Part shown: one piece after another, positions 31,932 to 43,364 of the stretch
How the letters are laid out: every line of letters begins with the position of its first letter
Numbering within the stretch: the first letter of the stretch is position 1
Assembly: GCA_964016885.1 (NCBI GenBank)
Contig: OZ024743.1
Span: 165,708,110 to 165,772,109 of the forward strand
DNA length: 64,000 nucleotides
Source of the DNA: Eledone cirrhosa
Taxonomy: Eukaryota; Mollusca; Cephalopoda; Octopoda; Eledonidae
Reading direction: 5' to 3'
Notes under the pieces: model-generated
Seen by the model: the letters and a program-made list of their open reading frames with translations, nothing else
What the model was told of the DNA's origin: nothing
Database searches by the model: none
Made by a program: the position numbers and the translations under genes

Positions 31932-32635
31932 TCAGATATTCAGGGCGTATCGGAGGGTTCTTTCTGTTCCCAGCAAACATGCCTTTTGAAGTGTTCCAAA
32001 AGGCGAGGCTGGACTAATTTTCTTTAACCATCCTTGGAAACTCTTTGAGATAGTACCTAGTTCGCCTATGACAATCGGGATCACTTTGAATTCATGGCAG
32101 TTCCAAATCCTTTTTACCTCCCACTTTAAGTCCTGGTATCGGTTAATTTTCTCCCTCTCCTTCTCTTGCACTCTCGTGTCGAATTGGCAGGCCACATCTA
32201 CAATCAGGCACGCTCTTTTTTCCTTCTCCAAAACAACCAGGTCAGGTCTATTGTGTTCCAGTATGTATCCTAAAATCCCACAGCACCTTCACCTCATCGT
32301 TTTCTATCACCGACTCTGGCTTATGCTCATACCACTTCTCAGAATGTGGTAAATTGTTTACTTTGCATAGGTGCCAGTGGATCACCCTGCCCATCACAGA
32401 TCCTACACAGTGGGCTAGCCTCCTCCTTGTAAATATGGTGTTTCAGCCACTTCGTTTTAAGGGCCTGCTCTTGCGCAGCCATTAGCATTCCTTCTGTAGC
32501 CTTTTTAAGGTCTCCTCTTTTCAACCAGTTCCATGTCTGTGGATCTCTAAATTCAGTTTTCTCAAAGAAGGTACTATGAAGGGATTTTTCATGAAGATTG
32601 CTCTTCCTCCTTGTTGTTATTTCCTCCTTGGACAT
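31932..32635 (-). pseudogene. LINE B zinc finger and restriction-like endonuclease
   Basis: 32635-32339 covers the region with CRICDGQGDPLAP (the Cys pair of the CCHC finger). 32231-31932 encodes RACLIVDVACQFDTRVQEKE (acidic Asp of the endonuclease core), HEFKVIPIVIGELGTISKSF and the C-terminus LQKACLLGTERTLRYALNI. The two frames are separated by a frameshift and stops around 32240-32340, where the RPD motif would lie. In this LINE group the enzyme nicks target DNA to prime reverse transcription. Confidence 0.82.
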
Positions 32636-33300
32636 CCCTGGTCTATTGTTCTCTCCTTCAGTACAATTCTGAGCATTGGCTCCCTACTGTCAGTCATGTA
32701 TTTGTGTAGGTTGTTTTTCTCCATCTGAACAAGGTCCTCTATGCTGATAAGACCTCTTTCACCTTCAGATCTCCTTAAGTAGAGTCTATCGACATCACTC
32801 CTCTTGTGGAACATGTTGTAGATAGTCAATAGCTTCCTAGTCTTCCTATCCATTTCGTTTTGTTCAGCAACATTCCATCTCAGAATTCCCGCACTGTACC
32901 TAATAATAGACACAGCTCGGGAATTTACTGCACTTATGGCATTCCTACTGTTCAGATGTGATTTTAATACGATCCTTACTCTCCGAATGTACTCAGATAT
33001 TATCAATTCCTTCATTTTTTTGTTCTTGATGTCATCTGCCTCCAGAACACCTAAATACTTGTATGCTTCTTCAGTGTCAATTTCCTTTATCATCTCAACT
33101 GTTGGTACCTGGATTCCGTTGCTTCTGCTCAATTTACCCCTCTTCATCACATATATCATTGCTGAAAATACGGACAGTGTCAACAAGGACATCTAACTCC
33201 TTCTCACTCTTCCCGAAGAGCTTAAGATCGTCCATGAAGAGGAGGTGATTGATGGTAAGCTCTCCTTTTCCCAAATTGTATGCTGCTCTCACTTTTCGTA
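32617..33300 (-). pseudogene. LINE B thumb region
   Basis: A 191-residue frame contains TEEAYKYLGVLEADDIKNKK, RYSAGILRWNVAEQNEMDRK and VDRLYLRRSEGERGLISIED, equivalent to KTYKYLGVCEGDGIKH and DRIYLPRKEGGRGL in LINE C. The catalytic box reads FMDD near 33228, in a different frame, so a frameshift separates palm from thumb. Confidence 0.82.
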
Positions 33301-33306
33301 GGGGGA

Positions 33307-34452
33307 TCAGGGAGAGGACAAACTATCTCCCTGGAAGATACCTCTCTTGATCTTCACGCCTCTCAAGGATTCTCCGCACGATGTTAACTCTGTTTTCCAG
33401 GACTTCATACATTTGCTCAACAATTGTCTGATGTTATCTGCCACCTTGAAGATCTCTAGGCTTTTGGTTATCCAAGAATGAGGTACCATGTCGAATGCCT
33501 TTTTGAAGTCTATCCATCCCATGGCAAGACCAGTGTGTCTCCTCTTGCAATTCCTCATTACCATCTTATCAATAAGTAACTGGTCCTTTGTACCACGGGA
33601 CTTCTTTCGGCATCCTTTCTGTTCGTCCGGTAACAAGTTGTTTATGTGGAGGTGATGGTAGATTTCCTCAGACACAATGCTTGTTAACAGTTTCCACATT
33701 ACGGACAGACATGTGATAGGTCTATAGTTGGTAACATCATTACCCTTGATTCGGTCTTTCATTACCAGAACTGTGGTACCTTTTGTCAACCACTCTGGTA
33801 CCTCACCTGACATCAAGCAGTCATTGAACATGGTTGTCAGTTTCGGGTGGAGGGATGTTATATTTTTAATCCAATACCCCTGCACACCATCTGGGCCTGG
33901 TGATTTCCAGTTGGTTAGTTTTCTGGCCTGCCCCTTAAGAGTTTCAACTGTGATACTCAAATCAGTTTGTTGGTGTACCTGTTCACTAATCTCCTTTTGT
34001 ACTGTCTCAATCCACACTGCCTGATCGTTATGTTTAACATCCTGATCCCATATTCCTCTCCAGAATGTCTTAGTTTGTTCCGCCTCAGGGATCAAGTCGT
34101 TGCCTCTTTCTTTCCCTTCAAGCTGTCCAAACAACATCTTCTGGTTGTTGTCAAACATGCGGTTCTGTCTATACTGATTGACTCTGCTCTCGTATCGCCT
34201 AATCTTTGCGCTCTTTGCTACAATGCGTTGCTTCAGTTCCTCTATGATAATATTTAGCTTTTTCCTCCTAGTTTTGTACTTTATTTCCAGTCTATTTTTA
34301 GTGTCTATGTTTTGTAGTGTCAGTAGGGACTCAAGCTTTCCAATGTCATTTCTCATTTCCCTGATTTGACCATTAACTCGTTTCTTCCACCAATGTTCTG
34401 ATCTTTCTTGTTTGTTGTTTCCTCTCGCTTTTATGCCAAGTAATTTCCTCAC
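33307..34452 (-). pseudogene. LINE B reverse transcriptase
   Basis: A 381-residue frame. It has a basic coiled region, then KLTNWKSPGPDGVQGYWIKN (RT motif near residue 195), NYRPITCLSVMWKLLTSIVS, QKGCRKKSRGTKDQLLIDKM, the first catalytic Asp in WIDFKKAFDMVPHSWITK and GIFQGDSLSSP at the end. Here the frame stops just before the FMDD box. The order and motifs are those of R2/R4-group reverse transcriptases. It is one of the longer open stretches in the window, but it cannot make a full enzyme. Confidence 0.88.
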
Positions 34453-35400
34453 TGCATTTTCTGTTGCTTTGAGGATATTGTTGCACTGGTGAAGGTTCCT
34501 CGCCTCAAGGTATGGATGACTTTGTTTACCTTAGCTGTTGTTTCTTTTAACTTTTTCCTGTCTACAAATCTTAGGTTCATAGGTTTCCCACTATCATTGT
34601 TCATTTCATCTACCACTAAGTTTAGGATATCAACCAAATCTTGTCCTAGCCCGTCAGCATTCATCTCCTCAATGGCCGAATCTTTGTTCCAGGTATTATT
34701 TATTTCAGCATTGTTGATGGTGGATTGGAAGTATCGGTAGAGGGTCGGACGTCATGCTTTGACACATAGAGTTACGGCTCTTTACATTCTGAGTTCAAAT
34801 CCCGCCGAGGTCAACTTTGCCTTTCATCCTTACGGGGGGTCGATAAAATAAAGTACCAGTAATGTACTGGGTAATTGCTGGCCTTGTGCCAAAAGTAGAA
34901 ACAATTATTTATTTCAGCATTCAGATCATTGTCTGCTTCGGATGCTTCCTCCGTTCTCTCAACCTCTTCACCTTCATCTCCCACTGGCTCGTTTGCCTGG
35001 CATACTCCACTCTCCATTTCCAATCTAATCTCTCTGCTGAGTTCCTCCAGTTCCAGCTCGCTTATCCACCCATTAGTTCTTATTACCCGAGCCTGTCCGG
35101 CCAATTTTTGTTCATCTAATTTAAATAGACCAATCTCGTCCAGATGCTATGCATCCGTTTCCTATAGCCTTTTTCCTTGGGGTTACTTTTCAGGTAACAT
35201 TGCATAACAGTTCTATTCAATTCTTTCGTCCAGTTGGTTCTGGTCCCTTTCCTTCTTCTTCTTCCTCCAACACCAGTAGTATTTGGATGACAGCCAGGTC
35301 CCTGCTGCTGGGCCAGGGAGCACCTGCTGGGTGAGAGTCTGTCACATGACATTCCAGTCTCCACTTTACCGTTATTCGAACTGTTTAGGTTCGACATTTA
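34449..35400 (-). pseudogene. LINE B N-terminal region with Myb-like domain, SINE-interrupted
   Basis: 35397-35116 encodes RRRRKGTRTNWTKELNRTVM and CYLKSNPKEKGYRKRMHSIW, a basic Myb-like segment. 35104-34930 continues ISELELEELSREIRLEMESG and an acidic stretch, and 34664-34449 resumes after the SINE. The same Myb-RT-endonuclease order is seen in LINE C. Confidence 0.75.
34713..34903 (+). mobile_element. Octopus-type SINE inserted in LINE B
   Basis: Head GTTGATGGTGGATTGGAAGT to tail CAAAAGTAGAAACA. ATTATTTATTTCAGCATT is present at 34695-34712 and 34904-34921, an 18-bp target duplication. Confidence 0.93.
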
Positions 35401-35404
35401 AACA

Positions 35405-36370
35405 CTCATATCGTGGATTGATGAATGTATGGTTACATAACCACCGGTGATTTCATCACCCCCAGTGATTTTAGTGTGGCACTATCACGCTGTAGACGAA
35501 CATAAATAAACAAACAAATAAATAGGTAAAAACTTTTTTTAAAAAGCATAAGTTTCATTGTAATGTAATGTTTGAATGTCTGACTTAGTTTTTTTGTTTG
35601 TTGTTTATTTGTTTGTTTTTATTTTCTTTACGTTTTTCGTTGCTGCTGTGCTGTTTTGATTTTGATTTTTTATTTTTTTAATTTTTGACCGGGTCATCAA
35701 ATCAGCCTACTTATATCTTTTGATACCTTCATTACTTAGTTGGAATACTACTATCCCTCTGTCTTGGCAGGAGGTAGTGGGAGAGATTAGCGGCGGTAGC
35801 GATAACGAGGCAGTGGTGGTGGTGGCGATGTGATAGTAATAATTAGCAGGAGGTAGGGGGAGAGAATAGCGGCGGTAGCGATAATGAGGTAGTGGTGGTG
35901 GTGGTGGTGGTGATGTGATAGTAGTACTGTAGTGATGGTGTTGAAGTTGAAGTAGAAACAGAAGTTGAAGTAACAGTTGGCTTGGCTAGAATTTTTTTTG
36001 TGGTAGTGGTGATGGTGGCGGCGGCGGTGGTGGTGTTGGTGGTGAAATTATTTGCCTGTCTGTCCACGTAGCGATTTTCCTCTTTTTTGACTATAACATT
36101 TCTGATCCAAAATTAAATATTAAATATTGGGGCCCTATGCCATAATGTGATACGTTGTCGCTCGCTGAGAGTAAAACACTGTAATCTTATGTTTCATTTG
36201 TAATAAGAATTATTCTATCACAGTTGTTTTAAATATGTAAAAATCAAAAATTTACGGAAGCGATTCCATAACATTATATCCACCATGTGCGTCCACTTCC
36301 CTTGGGTAATTGCTGGCCTTGTGCCTAACGTAGAAACAATTACTTCCGCCACCTCGTGCGTCTTCTTCCC

Positions 36371-36377
<7 letters not shown>
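35405..36377. repeat. Unknown repeat unit H2
   Basis: Diverged copy of H1 and H3: TTTTTGACCGGGTCATCAAA, GGTGGT-rich part, TAATAAGAATTATTCTATCA, CCACCATGTGCGTC. A SINE tail (36305-36345) and a second CCGCCACCTCGTGCGTCTTC follow, then the ATT tract of LINE C. Confidence 0.75.
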
Positions 36378-36436
<59 letters not shown>

Positions 36437-39400
36437 AGTTGCATTTATCTTGCTTTATGTTCATACAAGTTATCACCAAGTCACAACCAGTGACCTCAAG
36501 AGACAACAAGGTCCGCCATGTTCAAGAAAGAACATACATATTCACACATACATCTTTAGTGTTTAGACTTGTGATGTACTTATATTGACAGAATCTTCCT
36601 TAGTATATGGGCAGTTCCCATTAGTACTATCTTTTGTATTTCTCCTATACGCGGGTTTCCTGGGATTTGCGATAAGTAATCATTAGACCCCTTAGGTATC
36701 ATTCCCAGAGCGCCTACAACCACTGGTATTGTTTTAGTTCTCAATTTCCACATTTTTCCAATTTCTATCTCCAGGTCCTTATACTTGCTCAATTTTTCAA
36801 ATGTTTTTATAGATACATTCTTGTCTATTGGAACAGACATATCAATTAGCAGGCATACCCTCTTTTGAAAGTCTTTCAATATTATATCAGGTCTGTTTGC
36901 ATCTATTTTTCGGTCTGTTTGGATGCTAAAGTTCCACAAGATTGAGATGTGATCTTTTTCAAGTATGGGAGGTGGTTGATGCTCCCACCAATTCTTTTGA
37001 TGGGGCAGGTCAAAATGCTTACACATTATCCAATGTATGTATTGTGCAGCTCTGTCATGCCTGTTTAGGTATTCGGTAGGAGCTATAGGACTGCACATTG
37101 AAATTATATGGTCAATGGTCTCTGGTTGTTTTTTGCATACACGGCATAATGGGCTGCATCCATTTTTTATTATGTTGGCTTGGTAATTTTTTGTTGGCAG
37201 ACACTGATCTTGTGCTGATATAATCAGTCCTTCAGTCTCCGATTTCAGTCCAGAGGATGCCAACCACTGATGGGCTAAAGTTTTGTCAACATCAGGATTG
37301 TTAGCTCGCTCTGGGTATTTTCCATACAGAGGCTTTTCTTGCCATTTCTTAGCCAGTTTCTGTAGCAGTTCTTTCTTTGCAGTTACTTTTACCTGCTTTG
37401 CTTTTTCTGTGTTTTCCATTTCAGCAGTAAATGGTACTTCTGAAATTTGTAGTCCATTACTGTATCTTTGTGCATCTTTTGTAATTGAATATGATCTTTT
37501 GATGCTTTCGTGTTTCAAAACGAGTTTGATCATCCAATCATGTGATTCCCATAAATATGTAGATAATCCAATTGTTGCAGTTTTCAACGCAATGTCTAAC
37601 TGGATTAACCCACGTCCTCCTTCTTTCCTAGGGAGATATATTCTATCTGTATCTGCCTTAGGCTGATGCATTCTGTGCATGGTTAAGAATTTTCGAATTT
37701 TTGTATCAAGCCTACGGATCTCTATGCTTGACCAGTTGATGAAATTGTAACTGTAGGTTACTACTGGTATGGCAAGCGTGTTTATGGCATCGATCCTATT
37801 CCTTGCATTCAATTCCGTTCTTAAGATTGCTCTTACTCTGCGGTAACATTCCTTCCTTATCCTTTCCCTCATTGTCGAGTGCTTGATTCCGTCCCCTTCA
37901 CAAACACCTAGATATTTGTAAGTTTTTTCTTGATCAAGTTCTCTTATCACGTTCCCCCGATCAAGATTTATGTCTGAACTCTTCAGCAGCTTTCCTCTGG
38001 TGAACGTTGCTTTGGCGCATTTATCTAGTCCAAACTCCATTTTAATGTCATCACTGAACTGCTTCACAGTGAATAATAGCCCTTGCAATTGTTCATCATT
38101 TTTTGCAAATAGTTTCAGGTCATCCATGTAGAACAGGTGATTAATGGTTTTGTCATAAACTTTATATCCATGTTTTGTTTCATTGAGCATTTTACTTAAT
38201 GGTATAAGTGCGATGCAGAATAAAAGCGGTGATAAAGAGTCACCCTGAAAAATTCCACAATTGATATTAACCTCTCCAGCTTCCAGTGATTTTGTTTCAC
38301 TATTCAAAAGGAGTGTCGTTTTCCATGTCTTCATACTGAATGACAAAAACCTCCTGACAACGGGGGATATTTTGAAAATCTCTAAACATTTTTCAATCCA
38401 ACTGTGTGGCAAGCTATCGAATGCTTTTTTATAATCTATCCAAGCAATCGATAGATTTTTGTGTCTATTATGACAATCTTCCAGTATCATTTTGTTAACC
38501 AGAAGCTGATCCTTACAGCCATATGAGCCTCGTTTACACCCTTTCTGCTCAATGGGAAATAGGTCATTTGTTATCAGGTGGTCATATGTGTATTCAGTTA
38601 GGACTGATGTTAAAATTTTATACATTGTGGTCAAGCAAGTTATCGGTCTGTAATTTTTGGGATTGTTTGTCTCATCATTCTTCGGAAGCAGGAATGTAAT
38701 GCCGTTAACTAGCCATGATGGTATCTTTTCTGGCTCCTTAACTATTTCATTGTAAAGTTGGGCTAACAGCTCATGAGACTCTGTGAAGGCATTTATCCAA
38801 AAGTTTTGTATTTTGTCTTTTCCTGGGGATTTCCATTTGCTGGTTTTTCTTAGAGCCAAGAGCAACTGTTCAACTGTTATATTTTCCCATGTTTGTTCCT
38901 CAACGTGAGCTGTATCTTTCATTTGTCTGTCTATCCATGGGGCATGTATGTTATGAACTTTTTCTTCGGCCCAGATCTTTTCCCAGAATTCTTGCACTTC
39001 CTCCTTGGGTGGTATTGATTTAGCAGTTATTGTTGACTTACCAATTTTTCTGTAGAAGTTTCTTTGGTTGTTTTTGAACATATTATTGTCCTTATAGAAT
39101 CTAGATCGTTTTTCAAAGCTCCTTATACGAGCAGCTTTGGCCGACACTTTTTGCTTGATTATTTCTATCAGCATGTCTATGTCACATGTTGATTTTATAC
39201 TGTACTTTTTTTTCAATTTTCTAAGTTTAGTTTGTTTAACATGTTCACCTACTTTATAGTTTGTTAAAATTTCTATGTCAGATCGGAGAAGGTTTATTTG
39301 GCGATTGATGTTCTCTTGCCAAGTAGATTTCTTGTGGTAATTCCTTTGTTTTTTCATCTTCACTCCACATAAGTGAGTGGTGACTTTAGCCGATGCATAA

Positions 39401-40545
39401 TAGAGATGATTTAAATCAGTAATGTTTAGTTTGTTTGTGATGATAATGTTTTTGAGAATTATGTTAGTCTTGTGTATTATCTTTTGGTTCTGTTTGGAGT
39501 TCTGGATCTTAGGGAGGGTGTCTCGTTGCCCCATGTCAGATTCTTTCATTTTCATCCATTCGATCATAATTTCATCCTTCAAGTTGGCAAGTTCATTCTC
39601 ATTCATTTCTTTATCATTTACGATCTCATTATTTTCATTTAGAGTTTCATCTTGAGCATGCACTCCCTCCACTTTTTCGATCCTTTTTTTAATTTGTTCT
39701 GTTGCCAGTGATTCCTCCCCAACCCTGGGATTCGAAGTGTTACAATTTACCTCGTTTTCACTGACACATGTTTCATTTTCCCTTCGCTGACTTTGTGCTA
39801 ATAGCTTGATCTGATCAATTTCTATATCAGTTAGTAACTTTTTTTTTACAATATTTCTTCGTATATTGGCTAGTTTTTTACTGTCAATATAGCCTCTGTT
39901 TTCAGGATGTTTCTTTTTCCAGTTGATATATGTCTGTTCTGTATTCGATGTATTTGATGGGTACTACATGGCAGTGTAGAAAGCCTCAAGGACTTCTTTA
40001 TTATCATCCCTTGACCATTTTTCTCTCTTTTTCTTTGGATTTCTTGGTGGTGAGCATGGAGGGCCAACAGTAGGAGTATTCCGGTTATGGGAGGTCTCCA
40101 GCTCCGAAGTGATGGGAAGGTTTGAACCATTAGCTGATTTTTCGACCCCAGTCTGGTTCCTCTCTGAGGGACGCGGCCCTTTTTTACCCGGGTGACGGCC
40201 GATCCGGTATGAGATTTTATCATTAGACATTTACTTTATTTTGTCGCGTTTTATCCTTATCCGCCAAGGGGAAATCCTTTCGTGTTACCACTTCTAGAAC
40301 GAGTGTCAACCAAGACTAGAGGGGTCGTTCTCCCCTAGAGACACGGCTATTCCCCGCCGGCCGCCATCCCGGTATTTCTTGGTCACGGGGTTTTCTTTTT
40401 GTTGTTTTTTTAAATTGTTATTATCATGAGTGGTTCCTTAATGTGAGCATTGCGTGGCTTAAGAATGAAATTATTAATAATTGTCTCCACTCCAGGCACA
40501 AGGCCAGCAATCACCCAGTGCATTACAATAATATAATATACTTTT
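36378..40545 (-). mobile_element. LINE C, R4/Dong-like, almost intact
   Basis: ATT tail 36378-36436, 3'UTR, one long frame 40230-36580 interrupted by a single TAG, one 75-bp-type unit and a 5'UTR to about 40545. It is the best-preserved element in the window and the reference for A, D and E. Confidence 0.9.
36580..40230 (-). CDS. LINE C polyprotein: Myb-like, RT, CCHC finger, restriction-like endonuclease (one in-frame TAG)
   Basis: Read from 40230, about 1216 residues if the TAG at 39966-39964 is ignored. The N-terminal 88 residues hold the basic KKKREKWSRDDNKEVLEAFY (Myb-like). Counted from GTG at 39672: RT motifs WKSPGKDKIQNFW near 282, WIDYKKAFDSLPHSW near 419, IFQGDSLSPLLFC near 475 and catalytic YMDD near 517; thumb with PRKEGGRGLIQ; finger CRVCKKQPETIDHIISMC (C-x2-C-x7-H-x4-C) near 844; endonuclease RPD near 929 with the acidic residue in LLIDMSVP near 943. 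This is the layout of REL-type R2/R4/Dong LINEs: the endonuclease nicks target DNA, RT primes there. All key residues are present. Confidence 0.9.
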
Positions 40546-41616
40546 TGTTGTAGTTGGCTTTTATTGTTGTTGGCTATGTCGGTGGTGGTGCCGGGGCTTT
40601 TTATATTGTTGGTGAGGAAGGGGTGAGCCAGCAGTCCCATAGTTGTTGATGTTGACGTTTGGCCGGTGGCCAGGTCACTAAGTCAATCTATTTATATCTT
40701 TTGCTAGCCTCTCCCTTGTCTAGTGATACCGCCACCTTCCCCTTTCTCTCTCAAGTTAACAGGGGAATAGTGGTGGTAGCATTGAAGGAGTGGTAGCGGC
40801 GACGATGGGATAGTGGTAGCAATGATGGATGGGGTGGGGTGGTGGCAGCGGTGGCGTTGTGGTTACTGATATGTAGTATCTATGAGTTTGTGTTCGTATG
40901 TTTAATATATATTTTTATTATATTTTGTGTTGACATATTCCCGTAAAATTGGAATTAAACATTTTTTTTTAAATTTGAGACAATAATAATAGTAATTCTA
41001 TAATAGTAATTCTATAATGTGGTGGCAGCAGCCAGCGGCGAGCTGTGGGAGACAGTAGCGACGGTATCGATACTGAGACAGTGGTGGTGGTGATGTCGAT
41101 ACCGAGGCAGTGGTGGTGGTGATGTGATCGTATTACTGTAGTGATGGTGTTGTAGCGGTGGTAGCAATGAAGGAGTGGTGGCGGCGGTGATGGGATAGTG
41201 GTGGTAATGATGGCAGTAGTGAGTGGTGGTGGTGAAATTGCCGTTATCTGGCTGTTGTGTTTAGTGTACACAGAGAGGTGATGGGGTAGGTGGTGTATCT
41301 AGTTTCTGGTGTTGGTGAGATTGGTGTTGTTTGGCTGTTCTATATAGCGTAGACAGCGGAGGGGGGGGGGGTTATTCTTCCATTTATAGCCATTTTCTTT
41401 TTTGAATATACAATGTACAATACAAAGTTGAATATTTGAATATTTGAGCCTTATAACCATATATTTTGGGTCCGAATTTTTGGGGGCTGAAGCCGGATGC
41501 TTTACGTAGAATTTGTACTAAAAGTTGTTATTTCACAAATGATTTAAATATGTTAAAAATTCAAAACTTACGGGAGCAATTTCATGACCTTCCGCCACCT
41601 CGTGCGTCTTCTTCCC

Positions 41617-41618
<2 letters not shown>
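40546..41618. repeat. Unknown repeat unit H3
   Basis: Third copy: GGCTATGTCGGTGG start, CAGGTCACTAAGTCAATCTA, GGTGAAATTGCCGTTATCTG, ACGGGAGCAATTTC and CCGCCACCTCGTGCGTCTTC directly before an ATT tract. A SINE tail fragment lies just upstream at 40482-40533, shared with the LINE E flank at 47330-47385. Confidence 0.75.
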
Positions 41619-41648
<30 letters not shown>

Positions 41649-43203
41649 AGTTGCATTTATCTTGCTTTATGTTATTACAAGTTATCACCAAGTCACAACC
41701 AGTGACCTAAAGAGACTACAAGGTCCGCCATGTTCAAGAAAGAACATACATACTCACACATGCATCTTTAGTGTTTAGACTTGTGATGTACTTATATTGA
41801 CAGAATCTTCCTTAGTATATGGGCAGTTCCCATTAGTACTATCTTTTGTATTTCTCCTATACGCGGGTTTCCTGGGATTTGCGATAAGTAATCATTAGAC
41901 CCCTTAGGTATCATTCCTAGAGCGCCTACAACCACTGGTATTGTTTTAGTTCTCAATTTCCACATTTTTCCAATTTCTATCTCCAGGTCCTTATACTTGC
42001 TCAATTTTTCAAATGTTTTTATAGATACATTCTTGTCTATTGGAACAGACATATCAATTAGCAGGCATACCCTTTTTTTAAAGTCCTTCAATATTATATC
42101 AGGTCTATTTGCATCTATTTTTCGATCTGTTTGGATGCTAAAGTTCCACAAGATTGAGATGTGATCTTTTTCAAGTATGGGAGGTGGTTGATGCTCCCAC
42201 CAATTCTTTTGATGGGGCAGGTCAAAATGCTTACACATTATCCAATGTATGTATTGTGCAGCTCTGTCATGCCTGTTTAGGTATTCGGTTGGAGCTATAG
42301 GACTGCACATTGAAATTATATGGTCAATGGTCTCTGGTTGTTTTTTGCATACACGGCATAATGGGCTGCATCCATTTTTTATTATGTTGGCTTGGTAATT
42401 TTTTGTTGGCAGACACTGATCTTGTGCTGATATAATCAGTCCTTCAGTCTCCGATTTCAGTCCAGAGGATGCCAACCACTGATGGGTTAAAGTTTTGTCA
42501 ACATCAGGATTGTTAGCTCGCTCTGGGTATTTTCCATACAGAGGCTTTTCTTGCCATTTCTTAGCCAGTTTCTGTAGCAGTTCTTTCTTTGCAGTTACTT
42601 TTACCTGCTTTGCTTTTTCTGTGTTTTCCATTTCAGCAGTAAATGGGACTTCTGAAATTTGTAGTCCATTACTGTATCTTTGTGCATCTTTTGTAATGGA
42701 ATATGATCTTTTGATGCTTTCGTGTTTCAAAACGAGTTTGATCATCCAATCATGTGATTCCCTTAGATATGTAGATAATCCAATTGTTGCAATTTTCAAC
42801 GCAATGTCTAACTGGATTAACCCACGTCCTCCTTCTTTCCTAGGGAGATATATTCTATCTGTATCTGCCTTAGGGTGATGCATTCTGTGCATGGTTAAGA
42901 ATTTTCGAATTTTTGTATCAAGCCTACGGATCTCTGTGCTTGACCAGTTGATGAAATTGTAACTGTAGGTTACTACTGGTATGGCAAGCGTGTTTATGGC
43001 ATCGATCCTATTCCTTGCATTCAATTCCGTTCTTAAGATTGCTCTTACTCTGCGGTAACATTCCTTCCTTATCCTTTCCCTCATTGTCGAGTGCTTGATT
43101 CCGTCTCCTTTACAAACACCTAGATATTTGTAAGTTTTGTCTTGATCAAGTTCTCTTATCACGTTCCCACGATCAAGATTAATGTCTGAACTCTTCAGCA
43201 GCT
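41619..43203 (-). pseudogene. LINE D, 5'-truncated R4-like copy
   Basis: ATT tail at 41619-41648, then 3'UTR and an open frame from codon LLKSSDINLDRG to the stop at 41792, equivalent to 37985-36580 of C, covering thumb, CCHC finger and endonuclease with RPD and D intact. The copy begins abruptly at 43203, directly against the ATT tail of LINE E. The apparent longer frame up to 43294 is a read-through into the E tail and is not a real N-terminus. No RT palm is present, so this copy is inactive. Confidence 0.9.
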
Positions 43204-43364
43204 TATTATTATTATTATTACAGTTGCATTTATCTTGCTTTATGTTCATACGAGTTATCACCAAGTCACAACCAGTGACCTCAAGAGACAACAAGGTCCG
43301 CCATGTTCAAGAAAGAACATACATATTCACACATGCATCTTTAGTGTTTAGACTTGTGATGTAC

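Larger units (their letters stand above)
31828..35400 (-). mobile_element. LINE B, second R4-like subfamily, near full length
   Basis: Begins at the ATT tail (31828-31857) and runs to the N-terminal region near 35398. Same domain order as LINE C but clearly diverged in protein sequence. Broken by several frameshifts and by a SINE at 34713-34903. The 3' end equals the fragment at 5040-5372. Confidence 0.88.

Noticed and set aside
41792..43294. 500-residue frame taken as a full protein
   Set aside because: Its first 30 residues are read through the 3'UTR and ATT tail of LINE E; only the part after LLKSSD is LINE D.
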